Shown here: positions 16,059 to 23,809 of the stretch, in pieces
Position numbering within the stretch: position 1 is the first letter of the stretch
Layout of the letters: every line of letters starts with the position of its first letter
Assembly: GCA_025996865.1 (NCBI GenBank)
Contig: BNTV01000066.1
Location: 1 to 27,053, forward strand
Direction: 5' to 3'
Length of the DNA: 27,053 nucleotides
Origin: Bacteroidia bacterium
GTDB lineage: Bacteria > Bacteroidota > Bacteroidia > Bacteroidales > Azobacteroidaceae
Program-made: the position numbers and the translations under genes
Notes under the pieces: model-generated
Seen by the model: only the letters and a program-made list of their open reading frames with translations
The model's database searches: none
Told to the model about the DNA's origin: nothing

Positions 16059-18041
16059 ATGAATATACGTACTTTACATTATGTAGTATTATTATTGATT
16101 ATTTTGGCAACAAGTTGTCAAAAGCAAACGGATTATTTGGAAGAGGCCCTGCAATTTGCAGGGACAAACCGTCCGGAATTGGAAAAAGTGCTGGCGCACT
16201 ATTCCGTTCATCCGGCGGACAGTTTGAAATACCGGGCGGCGGTGTTTTTGATTGAGAATATGCCGTATCACTATTCTTATTCGGACACACAACTGTTGAA
16301 TCAATATTACGACAGAGTTGATTCCGCCATTCAATCATGCAGGAATGACGAAACGCAAGATGTGAAAATCGTATTGAAGGATTTGTTTGCCGAATCGCCG
16401 TTTTCGAGATTGAAAACCGTTTCCGACGTGAAAATTATTACTTCGCAATATTTGATTGATAACATTGACGCCTCTTTCTATTTATGGCTCAATGGAGAAT
16501 GGGCGGTGCATATCGGGTTTGACGATTTTTGTGAATACTTGTTGCCTTACAAAATTGCTGAATATCAGATTTTAGACGAATGGAAAACCTACCTGAAACC
16601 GGAGTTTAGCGGAGATCTGAATACCTTGCATTATTGCGACCTTTACCGGAATCTTGCATGGAAGGCATGTGAAACGGTCAATCAGAAATTGAAAGATCAA
16701 CTTAATCCTCAAATTGTTCCCAACGGCGAAAATATGATTTCAATCGGGCGTTTAAGCACTTTGATAAGGATGCCGATGGGGGTATGTGAGGATTACTGTA
16801 TTATTGCTTCGTCCGTGATGCGTTCCAAGGGAATCCCTGCCGGAACAGATTTTACACCGCAGTGGCCTTTTCGCAGCATGGGACATTCGTGGAATATCCT
16901 GTTGGATAATATGGGGAAAAATGTGATTTTTGAAGGAGGAGGTCCCGTACCGGGTAGTCCCCACAAAAAGGAACACAAAATGGCAAAGGTATTCAGGCGA
17001 ACTTACGCGATAAACCGCGAATGGGAGACTCTTATGCAAACGGAAAAGCATCTTCCTGCAACATTTCAAAAAAACCGTTTCTTTAAGGATGTAACCGATG
17101 AATACATGGAGACGCAAGACGTGGAAATTTCCATTCCGAAAGAGTGGAAAAACAGACACAGGTACGCCTATTTAGCGCTTTTCGACAACAAAAACTGGGT
17201 GCCTGTGCATTACGGCAAGGTATCGGGAGACAGGGTGAAATTCGATAAAATGGGCAAAATGAGCATGTATCTGCCTGTCTTTTATGATGAACAGGGCGTC
17301 CGGCCTTTTGCTGAGCCTTTCTATATTGATTACGGCGGACAAGTCAGGCGCTTCGAAGCGGATACGGCGCACAGGCAAACCGTTGACGTCCGCCGGAAAT
17401 ACTTCATTGGCAGCCATTGCTACGGAGTTGGCGTCCGTTTGCCGGGCGGAAAGTTTCAAGCTGCCAACCGTCCGGATTTCAGCGATGCGGTAACTCTTTA
17501 CACCATTCCCGGTTTCACGGTGCAGTCGGGCGAAGTGTTCCTGGACACTTTACAAACGCCTTACCGCTACTGGCGATACTATTCGGCAGACGAGCGGCAC
17601 AACAATCTGGCGGAACTGTATTTTTACGGGGAAGGAAGCGAACAGCCGGTTTATGGTAAGATCACCGGTACGAATGATTCTTACAATCATCAGAAAGGAA
17701 ATGAAAAAGAAGCGGTTTTTGACGGTAACCCGCTTTCATATTACGATGCGCTCACGCCGAGCCATTCGTGGGTCGGAATGGATTTCGGAGGGCCGGTAAA
17801 AATCCGGAAAATCAGCTATACTCCCCGCAGCGACGGAAACGACGTTACGCCGGGCGACATCCACGAGCTGCTCTACTGGGACAATCACCGATGGAATTCT
17901 ACGGGCAAAAGACAGGCTACGGATATAAAACTGGTTTACGAAAATCTGCCGTCGGGTACGATTTATTGGATCCGGAATCTTTCGAGAGGACGGGATGAGC
18001 GGATTTTCAGTTACGAAAACGAAAAACAAATATTTTGGTAA
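16059..18041 (+). CDS. Transglutaminase-like lipoprotein with C-terminal discoidin-type domain
   Basis: 660 residues from the ATG at 16059. An in-frame TTG at 16041 lies in the heptamer array and is rejected. Lipobox ATSC with Cys20. A helical N-terminal region is followed by a transglutaminase/protease-like core with GVCEDYC (catalytic Cys243), GHSW (His276) and an acidic residue, E292, in IFEGGG where an Asp is more usual. A beta-rich middle follows. The C-terminal about 140 residues (from about 520) resemble an F5/8 type C (discoidin) carbohydrate-binding fold (AVFDGNPLSYYD, SWVGMDFGGPVKIRKISYTPR). It is an envelope protein that could cleave or cross-link peptides, or act on glycans or glycoproteins. 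The substrate is unknown. It follows the propeller gene by 7 bp and is GC-rich compared with the AT-rich cassettes. Confidence 0.82.
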   Translation: MNIRTLHYVVLLLIILATSCQKQTDYLEEALQFAGTNRPELEKVLAHYSVHPADSLKYRAAVFLIENMPYHYSYSDTQLLNQYYDRVDSAIQSCRNDETQDVKIVLKDLFAESPFSRLKTVSDVKIITSQYLIDNIDASFYLWLNGEWAVHIGFDDFCEYLLPYKIAEYQILDEWKTYLKPEFSGDLNTLHYCDLYRNLAWKACETVNQKLKDQLNPQIVPNGENMISIGRLSTLIRMPMGVCEDYCIIASSVMRSKGIPAGTDFTPQWPFRSMGHSWNILLDNMGKNVIFEGGGPVPGSPHKKEHKMAKVFRRTYAINREWETLMQTEKHLPATFQKNRFFKDVTDEYMETQDVEISIPKEWKNRHRYAYLALFDNKNWVPVHYGKVSGDRVKFDKMGKMSMYLPVFYDEQGVRPFAEPFYIDYGGQVRRFEADTAHRQTVDVRRKYFIGSHCYGVGVRLPGGKFQAANRPDFSDAVTLYTIPGFTVQSGEVFLDTLQTPYRYWRYYSADERHNNLAELYFYGEGSEQPVYGKITGTNDSYNHQKGNEKEAVFDGNPLSYYDALTPSHSWVGMDFGGPVKIRKISYTPRSDGNDVTPGDIHELLYWDNHRWNSTGKRQATDIKLVYENLPSGTIYWIRNLSRGRDERIFSYENEKQIFW

Positions 18042-18082
18042 GAAAAGAGTTATGAATGAAAAGTAGTAATTAAAAACAACAA

Positions 18083-18390
18083 AGGGAAAAAAGAGCGGAA
18101 TATTGTCTCCTCTCGCAAAAGTTTGACAATCCACTCCGCTCCAACTCCCTCTAAAAAAGAAAGGAGGTGTGTGCAAAGGTATGAAATTAATTTGAAACCT
18201 GCGTGGTTTCGGTTGTTGAAAAGATAGATACAAGCTATTGATTGGCTCTTAGGCTTAACATCGTTAAGTTTCTCTCACGCTAAAGCCCTAAATGGAGCTT
18301 TTAGGATACAATAAATTTAAAATGATTCTATTCATAAAAAATATAAAGAATATGAAAACGAAAATTTTTGGCGGAATCGCCGTTTTAGCA
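18083..18390 (+). repeat. Leader B, copy 1: structured 5' leader plus start of NVEALA peptide 4
   Basis: Matches 26250-26498 almost base for base from AAGGGAAAAAAGAGCGG through the untranslated region to codon 13 of the peptide gene. Copy 2 lacks 58 bp lying between GCAAAAGT (18115-18122) and GCAAAGGT (18173-18180), near-identical 8-mers that explain a deletion by recombination or slippage. The shared leader contains three small stems: GAAACC/GGTTTC (18194-18210, loop TGCGT), CTTAAC/GTTAAG (18254-18268, loop ATC) and AAAGC/GCTTT (18282-18301). The only base lost in the rest of copy 2 lies in the loop of the third stem. TTAATTTG at 18187-18194 is a possible -7 box just before the first stem. 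Confidence 0.85.
18087..18141 (-). terminator. Minus-strand hairpin with U-run in leader B copy 1
   Basis: GAGCGGA..ATTGTC (18093-18107) pairs with GACAAT..TCCGCTC (18125-18141) with a small internal bulge. On the minus strand the stem is followed by six T (18092-18087). About 40 bp upstream on the same strand, TACCTTTG (complement of 18173-18180) fits the Bacteroidota -7 consensus TAnnTTTG, though no TTG lies at the right -33 distance. This could be a very short minus-strand transcription unit or a relic of a mobile-element end. Half of the hairpin is missing from copy 2. Confidence 0.4.
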
Positions 18391-18702
18391 TTGGTCGCAG
18401 TAGCGGCTATAAATATGAATCTGGGTACGAAAGACAACCATTTGTCGGATATTTCTTTGGAGAATCGGGACGCATTGGCAAATGAAGAAGGAGAAAATAG
18501 TAGCGATACATGTGGAACAAGTATGAGCTACGAGTTTCGACAAGAACTTTGTGGTTCTGGTTCCTCAACGACGTCTCTGTCTATCATGTGTTATTCATGT
18601 ACTACCGGGGCTTCCAATCAATGTCAAGAGGGTTGTAATGTTACAGGTTTTGGTTGTAACGGATATGTAAATACATCAAGTGTAACAAATAAACCTTGTT
18701 AA
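18352..18702 (+). CDS. NVEALA-family small secreted peptide 4 (8 Cys)
   Basis: 116 residues from the ATG at 18352. The in-frame ATGs at 18292 and 18322 lie in the conserved leader and would add a charged extension absent from the family. Leader MKTKIFGGIA, hydrophobic core 5-20, NMNLGT, then the signature position ENRDALA (37-43) followed by N44. The 73-residue tail has eight Cys (DTC, ELC, IMC, YSC, NQC, EGC, FGC, KPC), ending in Cys, which is compatible with four disulfides and a small compact fold. It is the most Cys-rich peptide in the window. A REP/MITE-like palindrome and a propeller gene follow. Confidence 0.87.
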   Translation: MKTKIFGGIAVLALVAVAAINMNLGTKDNHLSDISLENRDALANEEGENSSDTCGTSMSYEFRQELCGSGSSTTSLSIMCYSCTTGASNQCQEGCNVTGFGCNGYVNTSSVTNKPC

Positions 18703-18716
18703 TGTAATTGAATAAA

Positions 18717-18853
18717 ATAGGGACTGGCTAAAAAGTCTGGTTTCGTCATTGTGAGCCGTAGGCGAAGCAATCCAGAACATTGATTATTAATGAATTGCTT
18801 CGGGTTTCGCCCTCGCGATGACGTGCAAAATACCCTTTTTGGTCAGCCCCTAT
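18717..18853. repeat. REP/MITE-like imperfect palindrome between peptide 4 and its propeller gene
   Basis: A 137-bp element bounded by ATAGGGACTGGCTAAAAAG and the inverted CTTTTTGGTCAGCCCCTAT (16 of 19 matching). Inside, CGTCATTGTGAG and GCGAAGCAATCCAG are mirrored by ATTGCTTCG and CTCGCGATGACG. The motif CGTCATTGCGAG...GAAGCAATCC is familiar from dispersed repeats in several phyla. It could act as a transcript end between the peptide and lipoprotein genes, in the place where hairpins occur in other cassettes. No clear target duplication is seen. Confidence 0.75.
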
Positions 18854-18874
18854 GAATAATTAAAATAAGACACC

Positions 18875-20092
18875 ATGAAAAATAAAAAAATATTTTTTTT
18901 ACTGATTATTTTATTATTTAGTTGTAACAATAATAAAAAGCATACGCAAGAAATAGATGCAAACAAAAATTTACAAATTATAGATGTAAGTAAAGCGCAT
19001 CAAGCAGATAAAATTTTTTTATCCGAATTATGTTCTCGTGTAAAAACTATTATCCTCGAAACCAACGAAAATGTATTGCTGGGGAAAATTAATGGCATGC
19101 AAGTGTATAAGGATTGGATATTCATATTGGATAAACAAAATGCAGGTGTATATCTTTTCAATAAGGACGGAAAATTTATTCGAAAATATGGTCAAAGAGG
19201 TATTGGTCCCGGTGAATATCTTACTGTTTCCGATTTCACAATTGATACGGATAATGACGCAATCTATTTAATGGATAGCGACGCCAATCAAATAATAAAA
19301 TATAAAATTCTGACCGGCGAGTTTGAAAATACGATTAAGTTGGAAGATAAAAACGTCCAGCGTTTTCATATACAATATAATAACAACAAGTTATATGCCG
19401 ATATCAATTATATTATCGAAACGGAAACCGGATGTATGATACAAGAAATAGACCTGTCCACCGGAAAACAAAACCACTGTTGGCTTGACCCCCATAAATA
19501 TAACAACGGATGGAATGGCCCTATACAAAGAGAAAATGAAAGTTTTTTCTATTCAAGAAATCAAGGGACGTTCAAATACATTCATTTTTTTATGGATACA
19601 ATTATCTCTTTCTCGGATAACCGAATAGCACCTGTTTATGTTTTGAAAGACAAAGATTGGATTACCTCCAAAGAGGTAGGCAAAATAAAGGAAGAACGGA
19701 TAACCAATCAAGGTGCCACATCTTTTCGGCAGCTATTTAACAAAAATGTAGCATTCAATATAAATAGTTATGTAGAATGGGGTGATTTTATACTTTTTTG
19801 TTATCAAAAAAAGCATGATTCGTTTTTTGTTTTGCATAATATTCAAACAGGCGATACACGCATAACTTCTCTTCTGATAGACGATCTGGTCTGTAAGAAA
19901 CCGTTTTTAGTAAACCGGTTTAGTTGCTCCGATTCCAATGGTTTGTATAACATTATGAATGCGAACGATTTAATCCGGCTCATTGAACAATCCGGCGAAG
20001 AAGATTTTTTGAATCCCGATTTGGATAAGATTACAATATTGAAGAATTTGCCGGCAGATTCAAATCCCGTTATCTTTTATTATGAATTTTAA
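18875..20092 (+). CDS. 6-bladed beta-propeller lipoprotein, cassette 4
   Basis: A 405-residue lipoprotein precursor with a short signal and lipobox LFSC, Cys17. Near the N-terminus, IFLSELCSRVKTIILETNENVLLGKI aligns with FDQVKYVKLEMSNESLIGII of the cassette 1 propeller and FISDIEYVCLETNESCMLGSI of cassette 5, the conserved entry strand of the family. The hallmark YGQRGIGPGEY is at about 107-117. The C-terminal ADSNPVIFYYEF is shared with cassette 1. It probably forms a periplasmic or surface propeller with an unknown ligand. AT-rich. The thioredoxin-like/DUF1573 gene follows after 33 bp, so they are likely in one transcript. Confidence 0.87.
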   Translation: MKNKKIFFLLIILLFSCNNNKKHTQEIDANKNLQIIDVSKAHQADKIFLSELCSRVKTIILETNENVLLGKINGMQVYKDWIFILDKQNAGVYLFNKDGKFIRKYGQRGIGPGEYLTVSDFTIDTDNDAIYLMDSDANQIIKYKILTGEFENTIKLEDKNVQRFHIQYNNNKLYADINYIIETETGCMIQEIDLSTGKQNHCWLDPHKYNNGWNGPIQRENESFFYSRNQGTFKYIHFFMDTIISFSDNRIAPVYVLKDKDWITSKEVGKIKEERITNQGATSFRQLFNKNVAFNINSYVEWGDFILFCYQKKHDSFFVLHNIQTGDTRITSLLIDDLVCKKPFLVNRFSCSDSNGLYNIMNANDLIRLIEQSGEEDFLNPDLDKITILKNLPADSNPVIFYYEF

Positions 20093-20125
20093 TTTCTATA
20101 GTTCGTTAAAAAATCAAGGTAAACA

Positions 20126-21007
20126 ATGAAAATAATTAAATTTGTATTGCTAAATATAGTCTTTTTAATATTTTTTGCATGCAATAGAAACGAGAAGAAA
20201 GTTGAAATTGAACAAATTATAACTGAATGGAAAGGTAAAGAAATACATTTTCCCAATAATTACAATTGTAATTTCCTTGGTCGCGACACAATCATGCAAC
20301 TTTGTCTTGATTTATTTCGCAGTGAATATAAAGTTCTGTTGTATGTCGATTCTGTAGGTTGCAGCAGTTGTCGTTTGAAATTATTCCAATGGAAACAGTT
20401 GATTGCCGAAGCCGACAGCCTGTTTCCCGACAAGTTAAGTTTTTTGCTCTTTTTCCAACCGAAAAATAAAAAGGAAATGGAGTATCTTTTCAAAAGAGAC
20501 GGGTTTAACTATCCTGTATTCATTGACGAGCAAAATGCCATCGAGCAATTAAACCACTTTCCCCAGCAGCCGGAGTACCAATGCTTTTTGCTGGATAAAG
20601 ACAACAAAGTGTTACTGATAGGCAACCCCGTATTAAACCCGAAAATCTGGAAACTATACAAGCAAACGATTACCGGCAAAAAAGAAGCCGAACCGGAAAT
20701 CCTTACCACCGCCAGGGCGGACAAAACGGTTCACGATTACGGAACCATCCGGAAAGGCAGTACAAACAAAGCTGTTTTCACAATTACGAATACCGGAAGC
20801 CGTCCCTTAATCATCAGCCGTGTTTCCGCCTCCTGCGGCTGCACGAATGTAAACTGGGACAGGCAACCGGTAGAACCCGGCAGGACGGCAAGCGTCAGCG
20901 CGGAAATGACGCCCGACGAAACCGGACATTTCAGCAAAACGGTCGAAGTGTATTGCAACATGGCGGAATCACCCATGAAACTGACACTTACCGGCACAGC
21001 AGAATGA
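20126..21007 (+). CDS. Thioredoxin-like lipoprotein with C-terminal DUF1573 domain
   Basis: A 293-residue lipoprotein precursor, lipobox FFAC with Cys19. A thioredoxin-like region (about 40-185) carries CSSC (Cys79-Cys82) after the strand VLLYVDSVG and matches the product at 7253. Residues about 197-293 form a DUF1573 (ASH/immunoglobulin-like) domain: HDYGTIRKGSTNKAVFTITN, then SASCGCTN and MTPDETGHFSKTV. DUF1573 proteins are common in Bacteroidota and probably exported, with no settled function. Composition changes within the gene, from 17 G+C in 20221-20280 to 35 in 20881-20940, suggesting a mosaic or domain-fusion origin. Signal peptidase I starts 19 bp downstream. Its probable role is envelope thiol chemistry on cassette partners (inferred). 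Confidence 0.82.
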   Translation: MKIIKFVLLNIVFLIFFACNRNEKKVEIEQIITEWKGKEIHFPNNYNCNFLGRDTIMQLCLDLFRSEYKVLLYVDSVGCSSCRLKLFQWKQLIAEADSLFPDKLSFLLFFQPKNKKEMEYLFKRDGFNYPVFIDEQNAIEQLNHFPQQPEYQCFLLDKDNKVLLIGNPVLNPKIWKLYKQTITGKKEAEPEILTTARADKTVHDYGTIRKGSTNKAVFTITNTGSRPLIISRVSASCGCTNVNWDRQPVEPGRTASVSAEMTPDETGHFSKTVEVYCNMAESPMKLTLTGTAE

Positions 21008-21026
21008 TAACAATGCAAAAAAAGGA

Positions 21027-21872
21027 ATGAAACGCATAAAGTATAATTGGAAATCCCTACTCAAAGAACTGTTCTTCTGGTTCAGGGTAGTAATAGCAGC
21101 AATCCTGTTAGCAATTGCCATGCGCGTTTTCCTGTTCGCCTCCTTCAAAATTCCCACACCCTCGATGGAGCCTGCCGTTTTGCCCGGCGATTTCGTCATC
21201 GTCAACAAACAAATCCCCGGCCCGCGGATCATCAAAAATTTCTTTTCCCCGCAAAAGAACGACCGTTGGGAAGTCAAGCGCTTCAGGGGCATCCGGAAAA
21301 TCAGGCGGAACGATGTGCTGGTTTTCAATTTTCCCTACGAATCAATGGATTTGAATCTGAATGTGAATTACCTCAAACGCTGCGTAGCCATTCCCGGCGA
21401 TACGTTTTACATCGAAAACAGTATGTACAAAGTGAAAAACTGTCCGGATGTATTGGGCAACAGGGAAGCGCAACTGGCCTTTTCTCAACGGAAACCGGAA
21501 GAGATTCCCCCGGAAATTTTCCGTTGTTTCCCGCTTGATTCCCTGTACGGATGGAATGTAAAATCTTTCGGCCCGCTGTATGTCCCTAAAAAAGGCGATA
21601 CCCTCCGGATAGATTCCGCAAATATTCTCCTGTACCGGAATCCAATCCGGTACGAAACAGGGAAAGAAATCCCGGCGAATCTGCAAACCTATATTTTCCA
21701 ACAGAATTATTATTTCATGGCGGGCGACCTGGTTTCCGATTCGCGCGACTCGCGCTATTGGGGCTTGCTGCCCGAAGACCACATTGTCGGCAAGGCGATT
21801 CTTGTCTGGAAATCCGTTGAGCCGAAAACCGGAAAAATACGATGGAAAAGAATTTGTAAAACGATTAAATGA
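21027..21872 (+). CDS. Signal peptidase I (S26 family)
   Basis: A 281-residue inner-membrane protease with one N-terminal TM (about 17-38: FWFRVVIAAILLAIAMRVFLFA). Box B is PTPSMEPAVLPGD with catalytic Ser46, and box D is NYLKRCVAIPGD with catalytic Lys117. A large beta domain follows, and box E reads MAGDLVSDSRDSRYWG. It removes signal peptides after AxA motifs. It is placed downstream of an NVEALA peptide, a propeller and a DUF1573 gene rather than with housekeeping genes, so it may be an accessory paralogue dedicated to exported products of this locus. The four NVEALA peptides with an intact leader have ALA before Q or N. Its stop overlaps the next gene's ATG (ATGA at 21869-21872), indicating coupling. 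Confidence 0.92.
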   Translation: MKRIKYNWKSLLKELFFWFRVVIAAILLAIAMRVFLFASFKIPTPSMEPAVLPGDFVIVNKQIPGPRIIKNFFSPQKNDRWEVKRFRGIRKIRRNDVLVFNFPYESMDLNLNVNYLKRCVAIPGDTFYIENSMYKVKNCPDVLGNREAQLAFSQRKPEEIPPEIFRCFPLDSLYGWNVKSFGPLYVPKKGDTLRIDSANILLYRNPIRYETGKEIPANLQTYIFQQNYYFMAGDLVSDSRDSRYWGLLPEDHIVGKAILVWKSVEPKTGKIRWKRICKTIK

Positions 21873-23809
21873 TGAATGGAACGCAGATGACGCAGATGAC
21901 ACGGATTTACGCGGATTTTTTTAATTATTCTGCGCTAATCCGCGTTATCCGTGTCATCTGTGTTCTAATGCCTTTTTTATTAGTACAGTCCACCGTTTTT
22001 GTCATAAACAAAGATTTGGCGCAAGGCGTGATTTCAGGGAAATATTTCTGGTTTTACGGGAGTATGGGCTTGGTAAGTATTACCACATTGATTACTGCTT
22101 TTTGTTATAAAAGCCGCTTTCGATTTTCTGTTTTGGATTTATTATTGTTGCTTTTCGCCGGCAGCATTTACCTGTCGGCACTGGTATTCAACGATGCCGC
22201 TGAAAACACGACCAAATTGACTGTTCTGGCTTTGTTGCTTGTTTTGTATTTTTGTCTGCGCATCATTGCGGGAGCGTTGCGCGCAACGCCCCTGCGGCGG
22301 GTGTTGTGTGGTTTTATTGTTATTACCGGTTTGGTCGAGGCTGTCTGGGGATTGCTGCAACTTTACGGCTTTACGGCTTCGCAACATTATCTGTTTAAGA
22401 CGACCGGCTCCTTCTTCAACCCGGGTCCCTTTGCCGGATATCTCGCCGTCACTTTCCCTTTGGCATTGCATTATTGGGTGCAAGGTAAAAGGTTAAAGGT
22501 ACAGGGCAAAACACTTTCGTCTTTCGCCTTTTACCTTTTACCCTGTACCCTTTGCCTGTTAACCTGCATTGCCATTCTGCTGGTTCTTCCCGCCGCCATG
22601 AGCCGTGCAAGCTGGTTGGCGGTAATTGCCGGAAGCGCTGTTGTTCTTTATAAGGATTATAACAAATATATTACTGTCTTCTTCAATCGCACAAAGCCCA
22701 AAGTCCCCTTCAGGGAAACAACGTTCGGCGTTAGCCAATTTAGGGGTAGAGGATTGGTGATGTTAATCGCAATTCTTTTATTGTTTGCCGCCTCGACCGG
22801 CCTGTATTACTTGAAAAAAAATTCCGCCGACGGACGCTTGTTGATGTGGAAAACAGCTCTCCGGACGGCAACGGAACATCCTCTGGGAGTGGGACTGGGA
22901 CATTTCCCGGATGCTTACGGCGAAACGCAAGCCGCGTATTTTGCAAGCGGACGGGCGTCGGAAACGGAAGAACTGGTGGCCGGAAGTCCGGAATACGGTT
23001 TCAACGAATACCTGCAAATAGCTGTCGAGTCGGGTGTCACAGGCCTGCTGCTGTTTCTGGCTATGATTGTATTGGCCATTCGTAATTATTTGAAAAACAA
23101 GCAATACGGACTGTTAGGGTCTCTGATTGCGCTCCTGGTTTTTGCCTGTTTTTCCTATCCGTTCAGTGTGTTGCCGTTTCCGGTCGTCTTGTGTTTTTTG
23201 CTTGCGGCGGCACAGGTTAAAACCACAGAGGACACGGAGGGCACAGAGAAAAACGAAACACGGTGTCCTCTGTGCCCTCTGTGGTTGATATTATTTTCAA
23301 CACTAAGTTTTTTTATCATCGCAAAGCAATACCCGGTTTACAAGGCTTACAGGCAATGGAAGCACGCGCAATATTTTTATCATTCGGGGCTTTACAGGGA
23401 TGCAGGCGAGGAGTATGCCCGATTGTATCCGTACTTAAACGACCGGATAAATTTTTTGTTTGAATATGGCAGGAGTCTTTCAAACACAGGACAATATGAA
23501 GAAGGTAACAAAGTGTTGCATCGAGCGGCGCAAATATCCTGCGACCCCATGTTATACAGCATCATGGGGAAAAACTATCAAGCAATGAAAGATTACCGGC
23601 AAGCGGAAACCTGTTTTATCCGTGCGGCGCGAATAGTACCCAACCGTTTATACCCCTGGTATTTGCTTACCAAACTTTATGACGAAATGGGTTTGCCGGA
23701 TAAGGTACGCGAAACGGCAGCTGTCGTACTGACTAAAGAGCCTAAAGTACAGTCACAGGCGATAAAGGAAATGCGGGAAGAGGTGAAAAAACTAAAAACT
23801 AAAAGTTAA
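21869..23809 (+). CDS. O-antigen ligase (WaaL/Wzy-like) family membrane protein with C-terminal TPRs
   Basis: A 646-residue protein with about ten or more TM segments over residues 33-490 and a Wzy_C-like central region (SADGRLLMWKTALRTATEHPLGVGLGHF, about 320-345). The soluble C-terminus (about 490-640) has TPR-like helices (LYRDAGEEYARLYPYL; YSIMGKNYQAMKDYRQAETCF). The family covers ligases and polymerases of lipid-linked glycans and some protein O-oligosaccharyltransferases, so it could transfer a glycan to LPS or to a protein. The annotated start gives a 33-residue N-terminus encoded by an inverted repeat. The true start may be the ATG at 21968 (MPFLLVQ). Two more inverted repeats are translated at about residues 204-232 and 451-473. 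The stop lies in a heptamer array. Confidence 0.85.
   Translation: MMNGTQMTQMTRIYADFFNYSALIRVIRVICVLMPFLLVQSTVFVINKDLAQGVISGKYFWFYGSMGLVSITTLITAFCYKSRFRFSVLDLLLLLFAGSIYLSALVFNDAAENTTKLTVLALLLVLYFCLRIIAGALRATPLRRVLCGFIVITGLVEAVWGLLQLYGFTASQHYLFKTTGSFFNPGPFAGYLAVTFPLALHYWVQGKRLKVQGKTLSSFAFYLLPCTLCLLTCIAILLVLPAAMSRASWLAVIAGSAVVLYKDYNKYITVFFNRTKPKVPFRETTFGVSQFRGRGLVMLIAILLLFAASTGLYYLKKNSADGRLLMWKTALRTATEHPLGVGLGHFPDAYGETQAAYFASGRASETEELVAGSPEYGFNEYLQIAVESGVTGLLLFLAMIVLAIRNYLKNKQYGLLGSLIALLVFACFSYPFSVLPFPVVLCFLLAAAQVKTTEDTEGTEKNETRCPLCPLWLILFSTLSFFIIAKQYPVYKAYRQWKHAQYFYHSGLYRDAGEEYARLYPYLNDRINFLFEYGRSLSNTGQYEEGNKVLHRAAQISCDPMLYSIMGKNYQAMKDYRQAETCFIRAARIVPNRLYPWYLLTKLYDEMGLPDKVRETAAVVLTKEPKVQSQAIKEMREEVKKLKTKS
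21880..21964. repeat. Inverted heptamer-type repeat at the 5' end of the ligase-family gene
   Basis: ACGCAGATGACACGGATTT-type sequence (21880-21917) is mirrored by AATCCGCGTTATCCGTGTC (from 21937) and ATCTGTGTT up to 21964. It is translated as NGTQMTQMTRIYADFF and SALIRVIRVICV, stretches that recur in predicted proteins of many genomes and derive from this DNA repeat. It makes the upstream start codon doubtful. Confidence 0.85.
22479..22565. repeat. Inverted heptamer-type repeat inside the ligase-family gene
   Basis: AGGTAAA, AGGTTAA, AGGTACA, GGGCAAA (from about 22483) are mirrored by CTTTTAC, CTTTTAC, CCTGTAC, CCTTTGC (22528-22555). The arms are imperfectly complementary across about 30 bp. 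It is translated in frame as VQGKRLKVQGKTL and FYLLPCTLCLL, between or within TM segments. Confidence 0.8.
23221..23286. repeat. Inverted CACAGAGGACAC-type repeat inside the ligase-family gene
   Basis: AACCACAGAGGACACGGAGG at 23221-23240 continues to 23248 and is mirrored by 23261-23286, ending CCTCTGTGGTT, with a few mismatches and a 12-base spacer. It is translated as TTEDTEGTEKNETRCPLCPL, another recognisable repeat-encoded peptide. It lies in the loop between the last membrane segments and is in frame. Confidence 0.85.

Noticed and set aside
18292..18351. Upstream ATGs extending NVEALA peptides 4 and 5 (18292, 18322, 26430)
   Set aside because: They lie in the conserved leader. Family members start at MKxK just before the hydrophobic core, and peptide 5 lacks the frame to the first ATG because of a one-base difference.
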